From the NCBI GenBank assembly GCA_040954595.2, contig CM082576.2:5580001-5644000 (forward strand): a stretch of 64,000 bases of DNA, given 5' to 3'. Made by a program: the position numbers and the translations under genes. The notes under the pieces are model-generated. The model did no database searches and had not been told where the DNA came from. It saw only the letters and a list, made by a program, of their open reading frames with translations. Shown here piece after piece: positions 12,423-25,990 of the stretch (position 1 is its first letter; the number at the start of each line of letters is the position of its first letter). The DNA comes from Balanoglossus misakiensis. Lineage: Eukaryota > Hemichordata.

Positions 12423-15400
12423 ATGGCTACCGTGAGTGCTGGATTGTCCATGATGGGCATGGAAAGTACGTATGGAGAGCCTGAACAAGATGCTAACACT
12501 GCTCTGATGGAGGTCGATAAAGGTAAAAAGCCCATTCTTCGAAACTGACAATCGTGTATTTATTTTCTGGCCCTGTTGCATTTTATTCACCTCGTCGATT
12601 GCATCGATGCAGAGCTTGAACAGGTATGGTGTAGCCATGGAGGTGTACTAAAGGTGTAGCAGGTACATGGGTAGATGTGAGATATATGTAATGTGAGGTA
12701 TTATTATGTCGATTAAAGCATAGGCAGAATAGAGCAAAAGCTTTGGCGATGTGATGCACTTAGTCGACATTATCCTCGCTACCATTACTCTCTTGGCACA
12801 AGTATTATTACCCAGAGGAACCGAACATCCATGTGATGTCTTTCCTTTACATGAACAGGGCTCCGTTCGGCAAAAGTTGGAGAACAGTGTGAAGCTATTG
12901 TACGATTTCCAAGATTGTTTGAAAAATATCCATTTCCCATCCTCATCAACTCAGCTTTCCTCAAGTTATCTGAAGTTTTCAGGCTTGGGTAAGTCATGAT
13001 AAGAATAGACATTTGAATGGGCATAGTAACAGATTGGTATTCCCGGGGTTCATCAGTGTACACAGATGTCATCCAGCTCCGGGAATACTAAACTGAAATA
13101 TCTCATGACGATATCTTTGACATCCCTCTTTCAACCATGATTTAAATATTGCAATTTTGTGTTTTGAAGGAGCAACTTTCTTCGTCTCTGTGTGTTGAAA
13201 GTGACCCAGCAAAGTGAGAAACAGCTGGACAAAATCCTGAACAAAGATGAATTTGTGAGGAGAATATTCACAGTGATTCATGCAAATGATCCTGTGGCCA
13301 GAGCTATCACACTCAGGTGAGAGTTGATGATTTATATTATTTCATTATTGCATACATTTACTCAATATTATTGGTTTACAGACTCCTCTTCTTTTGTGTA
13401 GAGGCGAAACAGTGCCCTAATCACAGAATTTGAATCTGTCATTTTCTATTTTATCCTCACAGGGTACTGGGAAGCATAGCCTCAATAATTGCTGACAGAA
13501 AGAATGTCCACTACAGCATTCGTAACAGTCTAGATTCGCATGATGCAGTGGAACTAGAAGCAGCCATCTTTGCTGCCAACAGGTTTGCTGCTGAATCAAG
13601 GTAAGGTATCAGTGATGAGGGATTCTGAGACAAGCCAATGGCTGATCATTCAAAATTCAACTGTGATTATTTGCTGACAAAAACTCTCCACTGAACATAA
13701 TCATATGTTTAATTTCTTTTATTTCAGGGATTTTGCTGTTGGAATTTGTAATAAAATTGCTGACATGATACAAGGTTAGTATCTACGCTATTGGTGAAAA
13801 CGTGAGAGCTTTCCATCCATTATCTATGGTTGTTTCTTTTTTTTTTCAAAAGATCATGACAGAACAACCACAGAAACCATTGTCATGCCGTCATTGGACA
13901 GGTAGTGCTTAATACATGTATTTGTAATCTTCTATCAAACTATACATGTCTGCTCTTTGACATTACAGGTCTGGCCACACCTGTAGAAGTGAAACTCAAA
14001 CTGATCCCGATCTTTGAACACATGCACCATGATGCAGAGTCTACAGTCAAAGTCAGACAGTTGTGTATCAGTATGCTGCCCTCATATCCTGCCAATGCTT
14101 TTGTCATCGCCACATTACACTCTCTATCCAGACTAGCTGCAGCATCGTTGATGGACATACCAGCTCAGGTGAGGACAATAACATAGACAAGAGATGTTAG
14201 CTAAGGAAAGCTCTCAGCTACTCTTTCTATCTGTCAATATTTAATAAATCCATGTTTAGGAAAAAGTGCCTGTTCAAAGCATAATTGTCCTTGACAGAGG
14301 TTTACATTCTGTTCCAGATTGTTCTGTTGCTGTCCTACTTGGAAACTGATCCAAGGCAGTCAGTCAAGACTCTGGCATTGCAGGATCTCAGAATGATAGC
14401 AAACAAAGCCCCACACATGTGGTCCGGTGACAACATAGAGAAGTTGTGTCATTTCGCTGCCTTGAACCCCTATGATGCACTGAAGATTGGTGCTATGAGA
14501 GTGCTTGGCACTCTGTCAAGATCAGTGGCATTCTCCACTGTCGACCTAGGTCAAGGTGAGGGGTCAGAGGTGAAAGATTATTTTGCCAATTTTCATATGT
14601 CATGTTGATGGTGATATCCAGGTTTGGAAGAAGAAAGGTGATTTGGAAATTAAATTTGCATCGTGATTGTAGTAATAATAGTCTGGTGCACCTTTTGCCT
14701 TCATCCTGGTTAAGTTGATAAACTATTTTCATTTCATTTATTGACGAGGCATAGAAATATATCGTGGTCATGATGAAACACATGCAGTGGCATTTACTTA
14801 AAAATCTTGATGTTGTCTGTTAGGATCTGTTGTGGTTAACCTCTGCTCCCAGTGCTGTTACCATACCAACCCAACCATTGCTGCCTTGACCTTAGACATC
14901 ATGACAAACATCGTCATAGTGACAGCATCCAAGGGTAGAGATGTGTCAGAATCCAGTGAAGAGATCGCCATGGCAATGGAAGCATTGATTATTGGATGTG
15001 CTTCATCAGGAAGTAAGCAGGCAGAAAATGCCTTGAAGGTAAATCTGCACAAAGTGATCAATGTTTGTTATTCTGTTGGGTTCCAACATCATTTGTATAG
15101 TTTGTAACAAAAATTTTCAGTTCTCACCCACTTTTAATTTTATTATCAGTGTTGTCTCCTTTTCATTTGCCCCACAGACAGTGCTGTGCTGTGTCAGTCG
15201 TCTATGCAAGGCCTATCCTGCAGTGGCCAGCACATTAGTGGAAGGTATCGCTACCACACTAACAACAGCTACAGGTACAGTGTGTCATGTGTTTCTGATT
15301 TGAGATTGAAAATGTGTGTTACTGCCTGGTATAATATATCACTTGGAAAAACATCTTATTGAAATCATTCACTACAAATCATAATGCCTGCCACTGAACT

Positions 15401-18400
15401 TTCTTCTGAGCATGTGAGTGTGAACGTGTCCAGGATGTCATCTGCACTAAGGTACAGTGTATAGCATACAATGCATTTTGGAAATGGTAAGGGAATCATA
15501 GCCTTGATTTGACCATGCTATACTCATTGTAGGAGAAATGGCCATTCTGCTGTGTCAGTCACTGGCTGCCATAGGGACCTACCAACCCGAAGTTCTGACC
15601 ACTCTCACTACTGATGTTTTGGATCGGTTTAAGGATGTTTCTCAAAATGTTGGTGATGAAAACCAAGACAACATAACAGTAAGGAGCCTTTGCATCTGTT
15701 TCACCCCTCATGGCTTGTCTAACCCTATCTATGAAGCATAGTGTCAGTATTTACCAGGACTACATGATCGCGAAGTGAATATGATTGACTCACTCATTCA
15801 CTCACTCCAGTTACAGGTGACCTTTCATTTCTTTTTCCAATAGGTGTATCTTGCCACAATCTTACTGCTGGCCAATAAGGGCTCACCAGATGTGCAGTTA
15901 TCCAAAGTGGTGACTGACCAGCTGCTGAACAGTTCACGTTACTGGGTGGTGTTCAAAGTTGCAAGACAAGCAGCCAGACAGGTCTGCTGATCTCTGTACC
16001 CATAGATGTTCAAGTGTGACTTATTTTTAGGACTCTGAGAATGTTGACTTTCTACTATTTGTTGTACAAAATGGTTACAAAAAGACCTTCAGTGTTGATG
16101 TACCCACTGTGTAGTGTTTAGTGGGTGATGTGATATTCTTCACGAAACTCTCAGTTGCAGGTGTATGCTTTGTGCTGACATCAATTATACTCGGCACACT
16201 CATATCTAGCTGTTCTTATTTGTCCACAGGGTAATCACAAAGTTGCCGCTGAACTCTTTGGAAGTCTGACTACCAAGGCAAGTATGATGCCAGTGTTGGC
16301 TGTCAGTATTGAAAAGTCAAAGTACATGTTCACAGCAATGTTGTCAGTGATTCAACATAAAAGAAATTCTCCTTGAGATGCAGAACATTAGAAAATTATG
16401 TACCGGTAGACTACATGATGTAATGTGGTTTGTTTGCTTTGTTAGGTTGCATCAGAGAACTTTTATTTCTGGCTGAACAGTTTGAAATCGTTTTGCGAAG
16501 GAGAAGAATGTCTGAGAGATTTGCCAGCCAGTCCACATCATATGATACAATCCATACAGAAAAGTATCATACACTATGAGAAAGGCATTGCCACACTTAA
16601 GGTGAGAATTGTCTAAACAGAGAATACTTTCATTGTTCCAGGAAAATGTCATGAAATTAATTTTGTTGTGTACTCTGACTGAAATTGTAAACTATTCCAT
16701 TTGCTCAAAAATATACATGTACACAGATTTTTGATATGTGTATGAAGTGATGAGGGTGCTGTCCATATGGCAGCTATAATCATGCGAGCAATGCTGCTGG
16801 GGTTTAAACAGTGCCATTGATGTTTTCATACAAGTACACTTGTATCACTCCTATGTTTGTCCGTTTTTCTCAGGCTGCAGTGACACCCACTTATCCATTA
16901 GATTTTCAATGCAAGTACGTCAAGTTACGTTGTGAGATGATGGGTCTCCATCGACTCCTTGCTGTGACCTGCCAAACAATCAAGACCTGTCCTCCTCCTG
17001 CTATTGCTCCGGCTGTTGCCATGGCAACTGGGCAAGATCTACAAAAGTGTGGTCGCCTGGCAACCCAGGTGAGTGCAGTTAACAAGAAAAGTTATAAGCT
17101 TTATGTTGAAATCAAATGAATAGATCATTCTGTATCACTCAGATCTTTTGCCATCTCTGAATGATATCTTGCAGACTTGACTCATTTCTCTCTCTTTATC
17201 TGTTTTGGCTCCACAGATGCAACAGTGCTACGAGTCATTCCAATCACTAGCAAACCAGTTCAGCAACTTCCAAAAGGCATCCTTCAATGCCGATCCTGCC
17301 ACACTGGAAAACATGGAATCGTATCCTTTATGATGTTTTGTCTGAATGATGATGATGAACCATATCCTGTTATCTTGTACAATACATTCATTGCTTTTCT
17401 GAACAATTGAAGCACAAACCATCACCAAAACTAGGTACCGTATTTATACCACACAACTGTGGTCTACAAAACCATGTCAGGACGATTCAGATTATTAACG
17501 ACAAATGATAGAATTCTTTGCCTGTTCGTTGCCCACACTTTATGCAAGACCCTTGACTCTCATTCAGACTACAGCAAACATGTTTGCTGATGGTTTATGC
17601 GATAGATGCACTCATCCTGAGCAATAAACTTTATAGGTTTGTTTTATAATTTTATTTTATTGTAAAAATGATGATAGTTGAGTTTGCTGCATCTTTCATT
17701 TTTTCAAAAAACTATCCCCCTCCCCACCTTATAATTTATAAAAGCCGTTTTTGTTTTTACTGTCATATTTGTTTCAAACTGACTTTTCATTTCTGTTTAT
17801 TACAGCAATAAAGTGCCCAACCAAATGGACATGTTTTCACCAGACAGCCATGGTGGTCCAAATCGTCATAATAGCCAGTTGTCTAGGATATGCCAAGATG
17901 TAATGAAGTCTGTCCATGGAGTTTTGGAGAAGACAAATGGTGCTTCCGTATCCCAACTGGCAAGTGCATGAGATTATTATCCCTTCCACCCCCATTTCTC
18001 TGTGTAGAGATCCAACTTTACCATAGAAAATATTGACTTGGCACACCATTTTTCATGTCAGTTTTCGTATCATTTTTTTGCAGCACACACAATGTTTATT
18101 GAATGCTTCACTTGAAATTCTAAGAGTTCCTTTAGGATTCCCACGATATTTCTTCCAAAGTCTGCAATCAACAAGTATCAAGGTGAGATCCTATAGGACA
18201 CATAACTTCACTGGATTATCTGCCCATTGGTGGGATAATCCAGCATTTGAAACCTTCACTATGTCTCATTTGTTACTCATTGCAATGCCAACGTTGTTAG
18301 TCACTCATGAAGAGCGCCACCAGTGGCAGTATGTGCATTTTTCAGAAGTTTGTTCCTTTCCTGTATTGTCCTATTTTTAGTGAAGTCAAGATTAACACTC

Positions 18401-19236
18401 ATTCTAACTACCCTACTTAACACATAAATCACATTTGGACAAGTTTTTATGGCATCTTATTACATTATTTTCAGTTGGCACTATCACCCGTTTTTCGTAA
18501 CCCTGGTGAGCCGAAACCCATTCAAAATGATACTCATCTATCTCTGAAAATTGAGGGTGTTGTACAACATGGAACCAGGCCAGGTTAGTATTACTTTACC
18601 TCTTTTTATACTGTGTACTTCATGCCAGACTTGAATGTACGACAAAAATCTTTGAAAACATACATTTTTTTAAAAGCGGAATCTCGATTTAGAATAAACC
18701 CATAATCACATTTTTGTCACCCCTTAAATTAATTTTTTACTGCAAATGTCTGATTCTAAACAACCTTCCCTTTCCTCAGGTATCTTCAGAACAGTGAAGG
18801 AGGTATCTTTGGGTGTGTCTTCGGTGTGCATTGCTAGGACTCAAAAACCCCTTGATACATTGAAGGTAAATGTTACTTTACACATACTGGTGATGTCGGG
18901 CCATAGCATTGGTCAATATGATAAAAGACATGAGGATTTAAGTGACCGCTTTGTGCAATATTTTTTGTTTATAAACAGACTAACCAATCCACCAACGAAA
19001 TGCAGCAAACAGTGGAACCCCGAAATGACTACTTCAGTGTTCAGTTCCTGCTGGCATTTCCCGTGCCCGGCACACACAACGTGACAGTGACTGCCAGTGT
19101 CGTGGATGAGCATGGAGTCATGTGGAAGACCGGACCCAAGACGAGCATTCTTCTCAAATCTTACGAAGATCCTTTTCATCAAAGGCAACAGCAACAGCAG
19201 ACACAGCAACAGCGATCAGCATTTCAAAGATTCTAA
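12423..19236 (+). CDS. INTS7: Integrator complex subunit 7 (complete, 21 exons)
   Basis: Exons: 12423-12522, 12859-12988, 13173-13316, 13463-13600, 13728-13774, 13969-14168, 14318-14555, 14824-15038, 15178-15274, 15533-15678, 15844-15981, 16230-16277, 16446-16601, 16874-17068, 17217-17320, 17568-17636, 17806-17959, 18084-18182, 18475-18583, 18780-18865, 18979-19236. The total is 2,871 nt, or 956 residues (human about 962). Landmarks shared with the family are RFPRLFEKYPFPILINSAFL near residue 50, HMHHDAE, ASENFYFWLNSLK, and RYFFQSLQSTSIK. The end is Gln-rich and finishes in FQRF like the human protein. INTS7 is a helical-repeat backbone subunit of Integrator, which cleaves snRNA 3' ends and attenuates paused Pol II. 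Introns 12 and 17 use GC donors (16278, 17960). The ATG at 12423 gives the family-typical acidic start. Confidence 0.95.
18211..18243. repeat. Short hairpin in INTS7 intron 18
   Basis: CTGGATTATC and its perfect complement GATAATCCAG flank a 13-bp loop, immediately after the exon 18 donor. The inner CCCA/TGGG could extend the pairing. No function is assigned. Confidence 0.5.
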
Positions 19237-19683
19237 TTTACAAAAATGTGAATTTAAAATTTATACATTATTGTTTTGTTTTTTTTAGTATTTTCAGACA
19301 CTATTATAGTTTTGTATAAATTTCAAAAAGTGGAATTAAATATTATAAATTCAACCTGCCATTTTGCTTGTTGTTTTTCCAAGTGGAAACAGTGATTGGC
19401 ATAAAAATTAGTTATCTTTATTACTAGTAGTTGAAATAACTATAGTGTACGTGAGATAGAAGATTGCCATACTTGCATCTTTTATAAATGTCCATCAAAA
19501 TTACTGAACATTGTTGATAAAAATCAAATGACACAATTGCGGTTGAAAAATCTTTACTCTCAATCACTCTCATCATCAAGAATAAAGTTCAAACCATCCC
19601 CGTAGTAAAGGTCTGGTCCCATGCCCCACCCCCTCGCTGGGAACCAAGCAACCATTCCCGCGCGCTGACTTGATCAGCTGATG

Positions 19684-19744
19684 TAACCTTTGACCTTATA
19701 TATATGAACAAAAACACGACGCCTAACACATACACACGTACAGT
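19684..19744 (+). promoter_or_regulatory. S9 peptidase promoter: DR1 element plus TATA box
   Basis: On the minus strand 19684-19696 reads AGGTCAAAGGTTA, a direct repeat of nuclear-receptor half-sites with one base between (DR1, the HNF4/RXR type). It abuts TATATATAT (19697-19705), which lies about 40 bp before the start codon at 19745. This is a compact TATA promoter with an adjacent receptor site. Activity is inferred only. Confidence 0.55.
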
Positions 19745-22700
19745 ATGGCATCGACGTCGGCAACTTGTTCAGAATATGGTTCATGGAAGTCACCAATAAC
19801 AAGCGCTTTGGTGACGCAGGGAGGTGTAGGTCTTGGCTACGATTCATTTGCACAGACCGACAGCGCTGGCCAAGAATATGCAGGTGAGAAATGCCTGAGG
19901 TTTACTGCATGCTTTGGATCTCTTGCCAGGCGAGCGGACCTTGGACTGTACCATTCTCTGGTGGCGTAGGTTAGCACTAGGGTTAGCGTTAGGGTATTGA
20001 TATGACCATTACCTCGAAATCATGTTGAAATTAATACTGTGATGAGACTATGACTTAAAATAAAATAAAATGAATAAAATGGGGACCGGGAGTCAACCGG
20101 CTGGATTGTTGAGAAAAGCGCCCTCTATCGAGCACCTCGTAGATCCTTTTTCACCATTATAAAATCTAAACTTTTAAAAGTGAATAATTTATTTTTAGCA
20201 ATTTTGATGATTTATTTTGTTCAGTATGATAATCGCATATCAATACCACTCTTAAATTAAACACAGAATATACTAAAAATCCACTTTTTATTACTGTAGT
20301 GGCAATGGCATTTTGTGACATTTTATGTCTGACGTACTTGCTGTTCTATCCAAGGAGTGAAATAAAATTGATTAATATAGCCTAAATTCTAAGTTATTGT
20401 TTCACTCTGTTGTCCATGAATTGACTCAAGCAATACTGCATGGTTCTACTTAATTTAGATATTGCATATTGGACTGAATCCAGAACAGCTGAGGCTGGTC
20501 GTGTCGTGATATGTTCCCAGCGGCTTGGTGCCGATAAATTTGAACTGTGGACTCCCAAGGGATTCAATGTGCGTAGCCGGTGTCATGAGTATGGAGGAGG
20601 GCCCTATTTCGTTCATGGGGGTTCGGTGTATTTCTCTAATTTTGACGACAACAGAATGTACATGCAGAAATCCCCAGGCAGCGAACCAGTGGCTGTAACT
20701 CCTGCAGACTGTGGATGGAGATATGCGGATGGAGAATTCTCTGCCAAGGTAATAATTAGACTCAGGTTGAAACATGGTGAACCATGGTGAACATACATGG
20801 ATATAACCATGGTCAAACATGATTGACCATGCTTGGGGGAGGGATTCTTGCTTGCCCAAAGTTGGCAACTCACACACTGGATGTTGTGGCCGCATGCATG
20901 CACCTGAAGTCCTATGACTGTAGATTGGTCACAAAGCAAAAAATTTTTAGTGAACATGTGGTGGCCGTAGCTGCTTCTGCCAATTGATCATTCCAGAAAT
21001 GACATATTCAGTGAACATTTCCCCCATTCTGCAACTTCTCTGAACAGCTGAATTGTGTTGTGTGTGTGAGAGAAGACCACAGTGGAATTGAGAGTGGTAA
21101 GACGAAGGAAGCAGTCAACACTATTGTTATGATAAAGTCTGACACTCAAGAACAAAAAGTTATGGTAAGGATGTACATAAAAACCACTTTCTTCATATTT
21201 TCATGTCAATTAATTTGCATCCCAGTCCAGTACCGTCAGTGCATAACAATTGTATATATACACAGGAACTGTGATATCCATGATGACTTATTTTTCAGGT
21301 TACGGGAGCTGATTTTTATGCAAGTCCTAGGGTGTCTCCAAATGGCACAACTTTATGCTGGATTCAGTGGAATCACCCTAACATGGTAGGTCAGTCTTAA
21401 ATTTGACCTCTGAAGTAACTTAAAATAAACATTGGAACAGTAAACCACTTTGGAAAAAAATGTACTTTTGTTATCACATTTCACATGGTTTTGTGTGTGC
21501 CACTGTGCACTCTACTTGCAGGTTTTAGAAACTGTAATTTTAAATATTATTTATAGCAGCATTATTTTTGTTTTGTGTCTTGTCTACAGCCGTGGGATAA
21601 CACAGAGCTGTGGACAGCTGAAATCACATCAGATGGAATAATAGAAGGATCCAAGAAACAGGTAATAAGGCTGCCAGGAAATGTAAATTTTACCTCATCA
21701 ATTATGTCTCAGATATATTACTCCAAAATGGTCCAATAAGAAGTCAGTTGATTCACAAAGAGAACGGTGTTATTCTCTTTGTTTGTGTCGACTGAAATTT
21801 ATTAAAAAGGGGGATGGCTGAGAAACAGAATTCACTTGGCTAATGTCAACTTTCTTTGTTGAATTTTGTTTAACTCTTTTTGAACACATCTTTTGACAAA
21901 GTATCAGGATTTGCAAACGAAATGAGGTATATTATATTCATTGTGATACCAGCCTACTGCTACAGTGGTATGTATACTGATATATACTGATAGCATTGGT
22001 AACTTCAGGCTCAAAGACGTTCTTCACTCAATCCCACTGTAGGTAGAACTTGGTGAAGTCAGTGTCATGATACCACGGTGGTCGCCCAGTGGTGAGCTGT
22101 TCTTCATATGTGACAAGACCGACTGGTGGAATCTGTATCGCATTACAGCAGATGGAACACATGAAGCAATAGCACCGCAAGAGAAAGAGATTGGGGCTGC
22201 ACAGTGGATGTTTGGTACTCAAGCTTATGACTTTGACCCGCAGGGTAGCGGAAAGGTGGCAATTACTTATGGTGGGGTAAGATGTACTGTGAACCTTGGT
22301 CATGTAAACCAAAAATTGGGCAAATCATTTGTGAATCAAATTGGCCTTGTTCTCCCTTCCCTATGTAGGCAATGATAACAATATTGATGTTGCATTTTCA
22401 GGAATTGGCCATCTTTGATCTGAATACCAAGGAGGAAAGTAAACTGGAAACTGGTTTCACCTCCCATGAAGCATTGGCCTATTCCTATGATGGCTACATC
22501 TATTGTCGAGCTGGTAGCCCAGTCAGATTCAAGTGTATTATCAGGGTGAATACTCGGACAGGAAAGGTATGCTGTCTATTCTTTGTATTAGGTGATATAA
22601 ACAAGTAAAAATCATGTGATTTTTATCTGCCGAATCAATATTTCTGGCACAAGTACCGGTAAATCTCACCACTTTGAGAAACATTGTTTTCTACTGAACT

Positions 22701-25277
22701 CTGTAGACTGACATATTGCGTGAGTCCAGGGCGATGGATATTGATGAGGGATATCTGTCGACTGCACAACCGATCACTTTCCCGACTGCTGATGATAGTG
22801 TGGCCCATGGATTCTACTATCCACCAAAGGTGAGAGAGCATAGACTGGTGTTGTTGCTATAACAACCCTAACATACCATATTTGTAGCTAATTCTTCGAC
22901 ATGTTAATTTGAAATGATTGGTTTACCTGCTCAGAATGGTGTTGTTGTTTACAAAGGTTGCTCATTTGAATGTCCTCAAGCTTGTTGGGTTGCAGTGCCC
23001 TTTTCTTTCTGATAATGCGAGTTCGCAGCATGTTTCGAATAATTAAATACAATGGCAATTAAGATACAGGCAGTGTAAATGTGTTGCATTGGTGGTTGGA
23101 ACTTAACAGAATATTAAGAAATTTTTGCAGAATTCTTCCCACAGTTTCTTCGTGTAAACATGCAACCAATAATGACACTTTGGTTGAATACAGAACAAAG
23201 ACTTCAGCGCTCCAGAAGGAAGCCTACCCCCTCTATTGGTTCAGATTCACGGAGGTCCTACAGCAGCCTGCACATCTGATTTGTCCTTAAAGTATCAGTA
23301 CTTCACCAGTCGTGGGTTCGCTCTTTTCGATGTCAACTACAGGGGTAGCACAGAATATGGAACCAAGTACAGAAACCTTCTGAGGGGCAAGTATGTATCT
23401 TGTATTGATTTGTGTTGTATTACACGTATAATGTACTGTTTCAGTATCAAGTGAATAATTTAATAGAAAACCACATTGTGTTTGCTTCTGTGTACTAAGA
23501 GTAGTTTGTTTTCTTTTTTCACTTAGCTGGGGAATTCATGACATAGAAGACAGTTGCCATGGTGCTTTGTATCTTGCCAATGAAGCCAAGAAGGTTGATG
23601 CCAAAAAGTTGGCCATCTCAGGGGGTTCTGCAGGAGGATATACAACATTGGCGTGTCTGGCCTTCAAAGATGTCTTCAGTGCTGGTAAGAGTCTTAATTT
23701 TAGTGGTGTTGATCACGGTCACACCACAATATCTGATAAATATGTAATTTGAAATGCCTAAAGTTGTTTGTCTCAGATCATGAGGTAAGAGCAATATTGT
23801 GAGCAGCATATTAAACTAGTAAGAATAATTACCGGGTATTAAGTTTCTGGCTTTCTCAGGGGCAAATCTCATACCCAAAACATGGCAGCCTCTAAAAGTC
23901 CAAGAAAATTTTAGAATAGTCCTTCTGTAACTATGGAGAATCCTTGTATTGTTTCATTTATAGGTGTCAGTCATTATGGTGTCAGCGACCTGGAAGCTCT
24001 TGCCAAAGAGACACACAAATTTGAGAGCCGCTATCTGGATTCCATGATTGGACGATATCCAGAAGACAAGCAAGTGTATATTGACCGTTCTCCCATCCAT
24101 TCTGCCGACAAAATCAGTGTTCCTGTGGCTTTCTTCCAAGGAGAAGATGATAAGGTGAAATCTGGTGTTGATCCCTGGCTAACAGAATTCGGATTTTTTT
24201 AGATACTGTACGTTTGTTTAGTCCATTCCTAAAGAGTGGGCATTTGTTGCCAGTGTAAACCAAACAGAATACCAAGAAGCATCATACAAATCAGATCATG
24301 CTCAGCTTTGGGCAAAATTCCTCAACTAAACTGAGACCTAGATCTGTACAAGACGACTTCAGTTGTGTATGTGTGTATATGTGTAACTGAAAGATAGCAA
24401 CCGTAGGATACAAGAGCCACTTTAATGGTCAATATTCTATAATAATATATTTTATGTCCATAATTTTCATAAAAATTTGTCATCTTTCTTTTTGACAGAT
24501 TGTTCTGCCAAACCAAGCTGAAGACATGTACAAATCTGTCAAATCAAAAGGACTGCCCACCGCGTATGTGCTTTTCCCAGGTAAAAACTGAGCATCGTCT
24601 ACATGAATTATCATTCACAGAAACATGTGTTATCAACAATTGATTTCACCAAGAATACATTGGTAGAGTTCCATGGTGACCCTAACTCCATATTGCAGTA
24701 GTTTTTATATCTTATCATAATTACCTTTTTTTCTCTTTCAAAGATTATTACAGTACAGTGGAAGCTAGCGTAGAGGCCAACAATAATCACTTGGTCAAAA
24801 ATGATGTAAGGAATGGCAATGGAAAATGTGAAAAGGAAACTTAATTATTCTTTTCTTTGGCTGTAGGTGAAGGGCATGGCTTTCGCAAGTCTGAAAACAT
24901 TCAGGCATGTTTGGATGGAGAGTTCTATTTCTACAGCAAGGCATTTGGATTTGAGCCAGCAGAGATACCATACAAGGTGGGTCAATCCTATATCCTTCAT
25001 TTTCAAAAATTGACAAGTCACACTCAGAGAACCCAGATTTCCTGGGTTTCTTCCCAGGAGTCTGTTGTTAACATTCAAATTCACAGCAGGCAGCCATCCC
25101 TCCATGATGATGATGGATGCTCTTAGAACCACTATAATGCTGATGATTGCAAAGTCATTACATCTTGAGTTGATAATTATGTAAAACCACTACCTGCTGC
25201 TTAATTTTCACCAAAGGCAAACTGTTAATTTGCTTTACTGTATCTTTTCTTTTCAGATGGACATAGACAACTTGTAG
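19745..25277 (+). CDS. S9-family (prolyl oligopeptidase/acylaminoacyl-peptidase-like) serine peptidase (complete)
   Basis: Exons: 19745-19883, 20459-20748, 21048-21164, 21299-21385, 21590-21661, 22043-22276, 22402-22566, 22707-22829, 23194-23390, 23527-23684, 23964-24154, 24499-24580, 24867-24976, 25257-25277. The total is 1,986 nt, or 661 residues. The first ~400 residues look like a beta-propeller ([38 protein letters not shown]). The rest is an alpha/beta hydrolase domain: IHGGPTA, then NWGIHDIED, the nucleophile elbow GGSAGG (Ser about 509), FQGEDDK (Asp about 589) and GEGHGFR (His about 622). All catalytic residues are present, so an active serine exopeptidase is likely. It has no signal peptide and is probably cytosolic. 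It is not APEH and resembles the bacterial-type and nematode dpf-6-like S9 group. The substrate is unknown. Confidence 0.9.
20771..20832. repeat. Cluster of CATGG palindromes in S9 peptidase intron 2
   Basis: About 60 bp contain ACCATGGT twice (20781-20788 and 20806-20813), with further CATGG/CCATG words in both orientations. The cluster lies just after the exon 2 donor. It could fold into alternative hairpins. No function is assigned. Confidence 0.4.
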
Positions 25278-25990
25278 TGCAGAACACATATGCATTTATG
25301 TCAACAGAAATTTTCTTTGATGATGGAACTAATGATACTCTGGGAAGAGATGACATCATGAGCAAATGCGCACAACTGAACATAGTTACAGCACAAAAAG
25401 TAATTGCCTTCAATAGTGAGATGTATATTGATCAATAAGTGGTGGCATTTGTAACACTTAATGGCAATTAATACTTGATTGTTTTTCAAACTTGGTCTGT
25501 AACGGGTTCTTTGTTCATGGTCATTAATAAATATAATTACACACTACACATGCAAGCAGGGTACTTCTACTTGTTTTACTGTGTGCAACAATACTTTGTC
25601 TGGTCTTATGTTTGCCCCGATTGTGGCCTTATTATGACTAAATATTGCCCTGATACAGAGATATGCTGTGGTAATATTGCTTGCAAAATTCTAGCATATG
25701 CACTTAATCAAGACAAATGATTTGCAAATGAAAAATGCCCATCAATTTAGTTGCGTACATCCAGGTTGATGGGATGAGTAAGTGCATGGAATGAACAGTG
25801 TGTCACCTGAAATGAACTTTGTGATACAGGTGTATCCCTCGTGTTTTGCCAGCTGAAATTACGCTCACACTAGTACGGTAATTCATTTGAATTCCTTGCA
25901 TGTTTTTTGCTCACAACAGTGCCAATATTCACTGCAATACGGTATGTCAGTCAAGGTTTTGCCTGGTTTACGGAGTAGGGAGTCGTGTCC
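25278..25990 (+). other. S9 peptidase 3' UTR and intergenic
   Basis: AT-rich sequence after the S9 stop codon. AATAAA in the TTAATAAATATAATT context near 25525 is a candidate polyadenylation signal. No coding sequence was recognised. Confidence 0.4.

Noticed and set aside
19970-19996. TAGGGTTAGCGTTAGGGT, telomere-like words
   Set aside because: Only two or three imperfect units. Too short to call an interstitial telomere repeat.
20455-20957. Two long minus-strand open frames opposite S9 peptidase exon 2
   Set aside because: They are antisense shadows of a well-supported coding exon.
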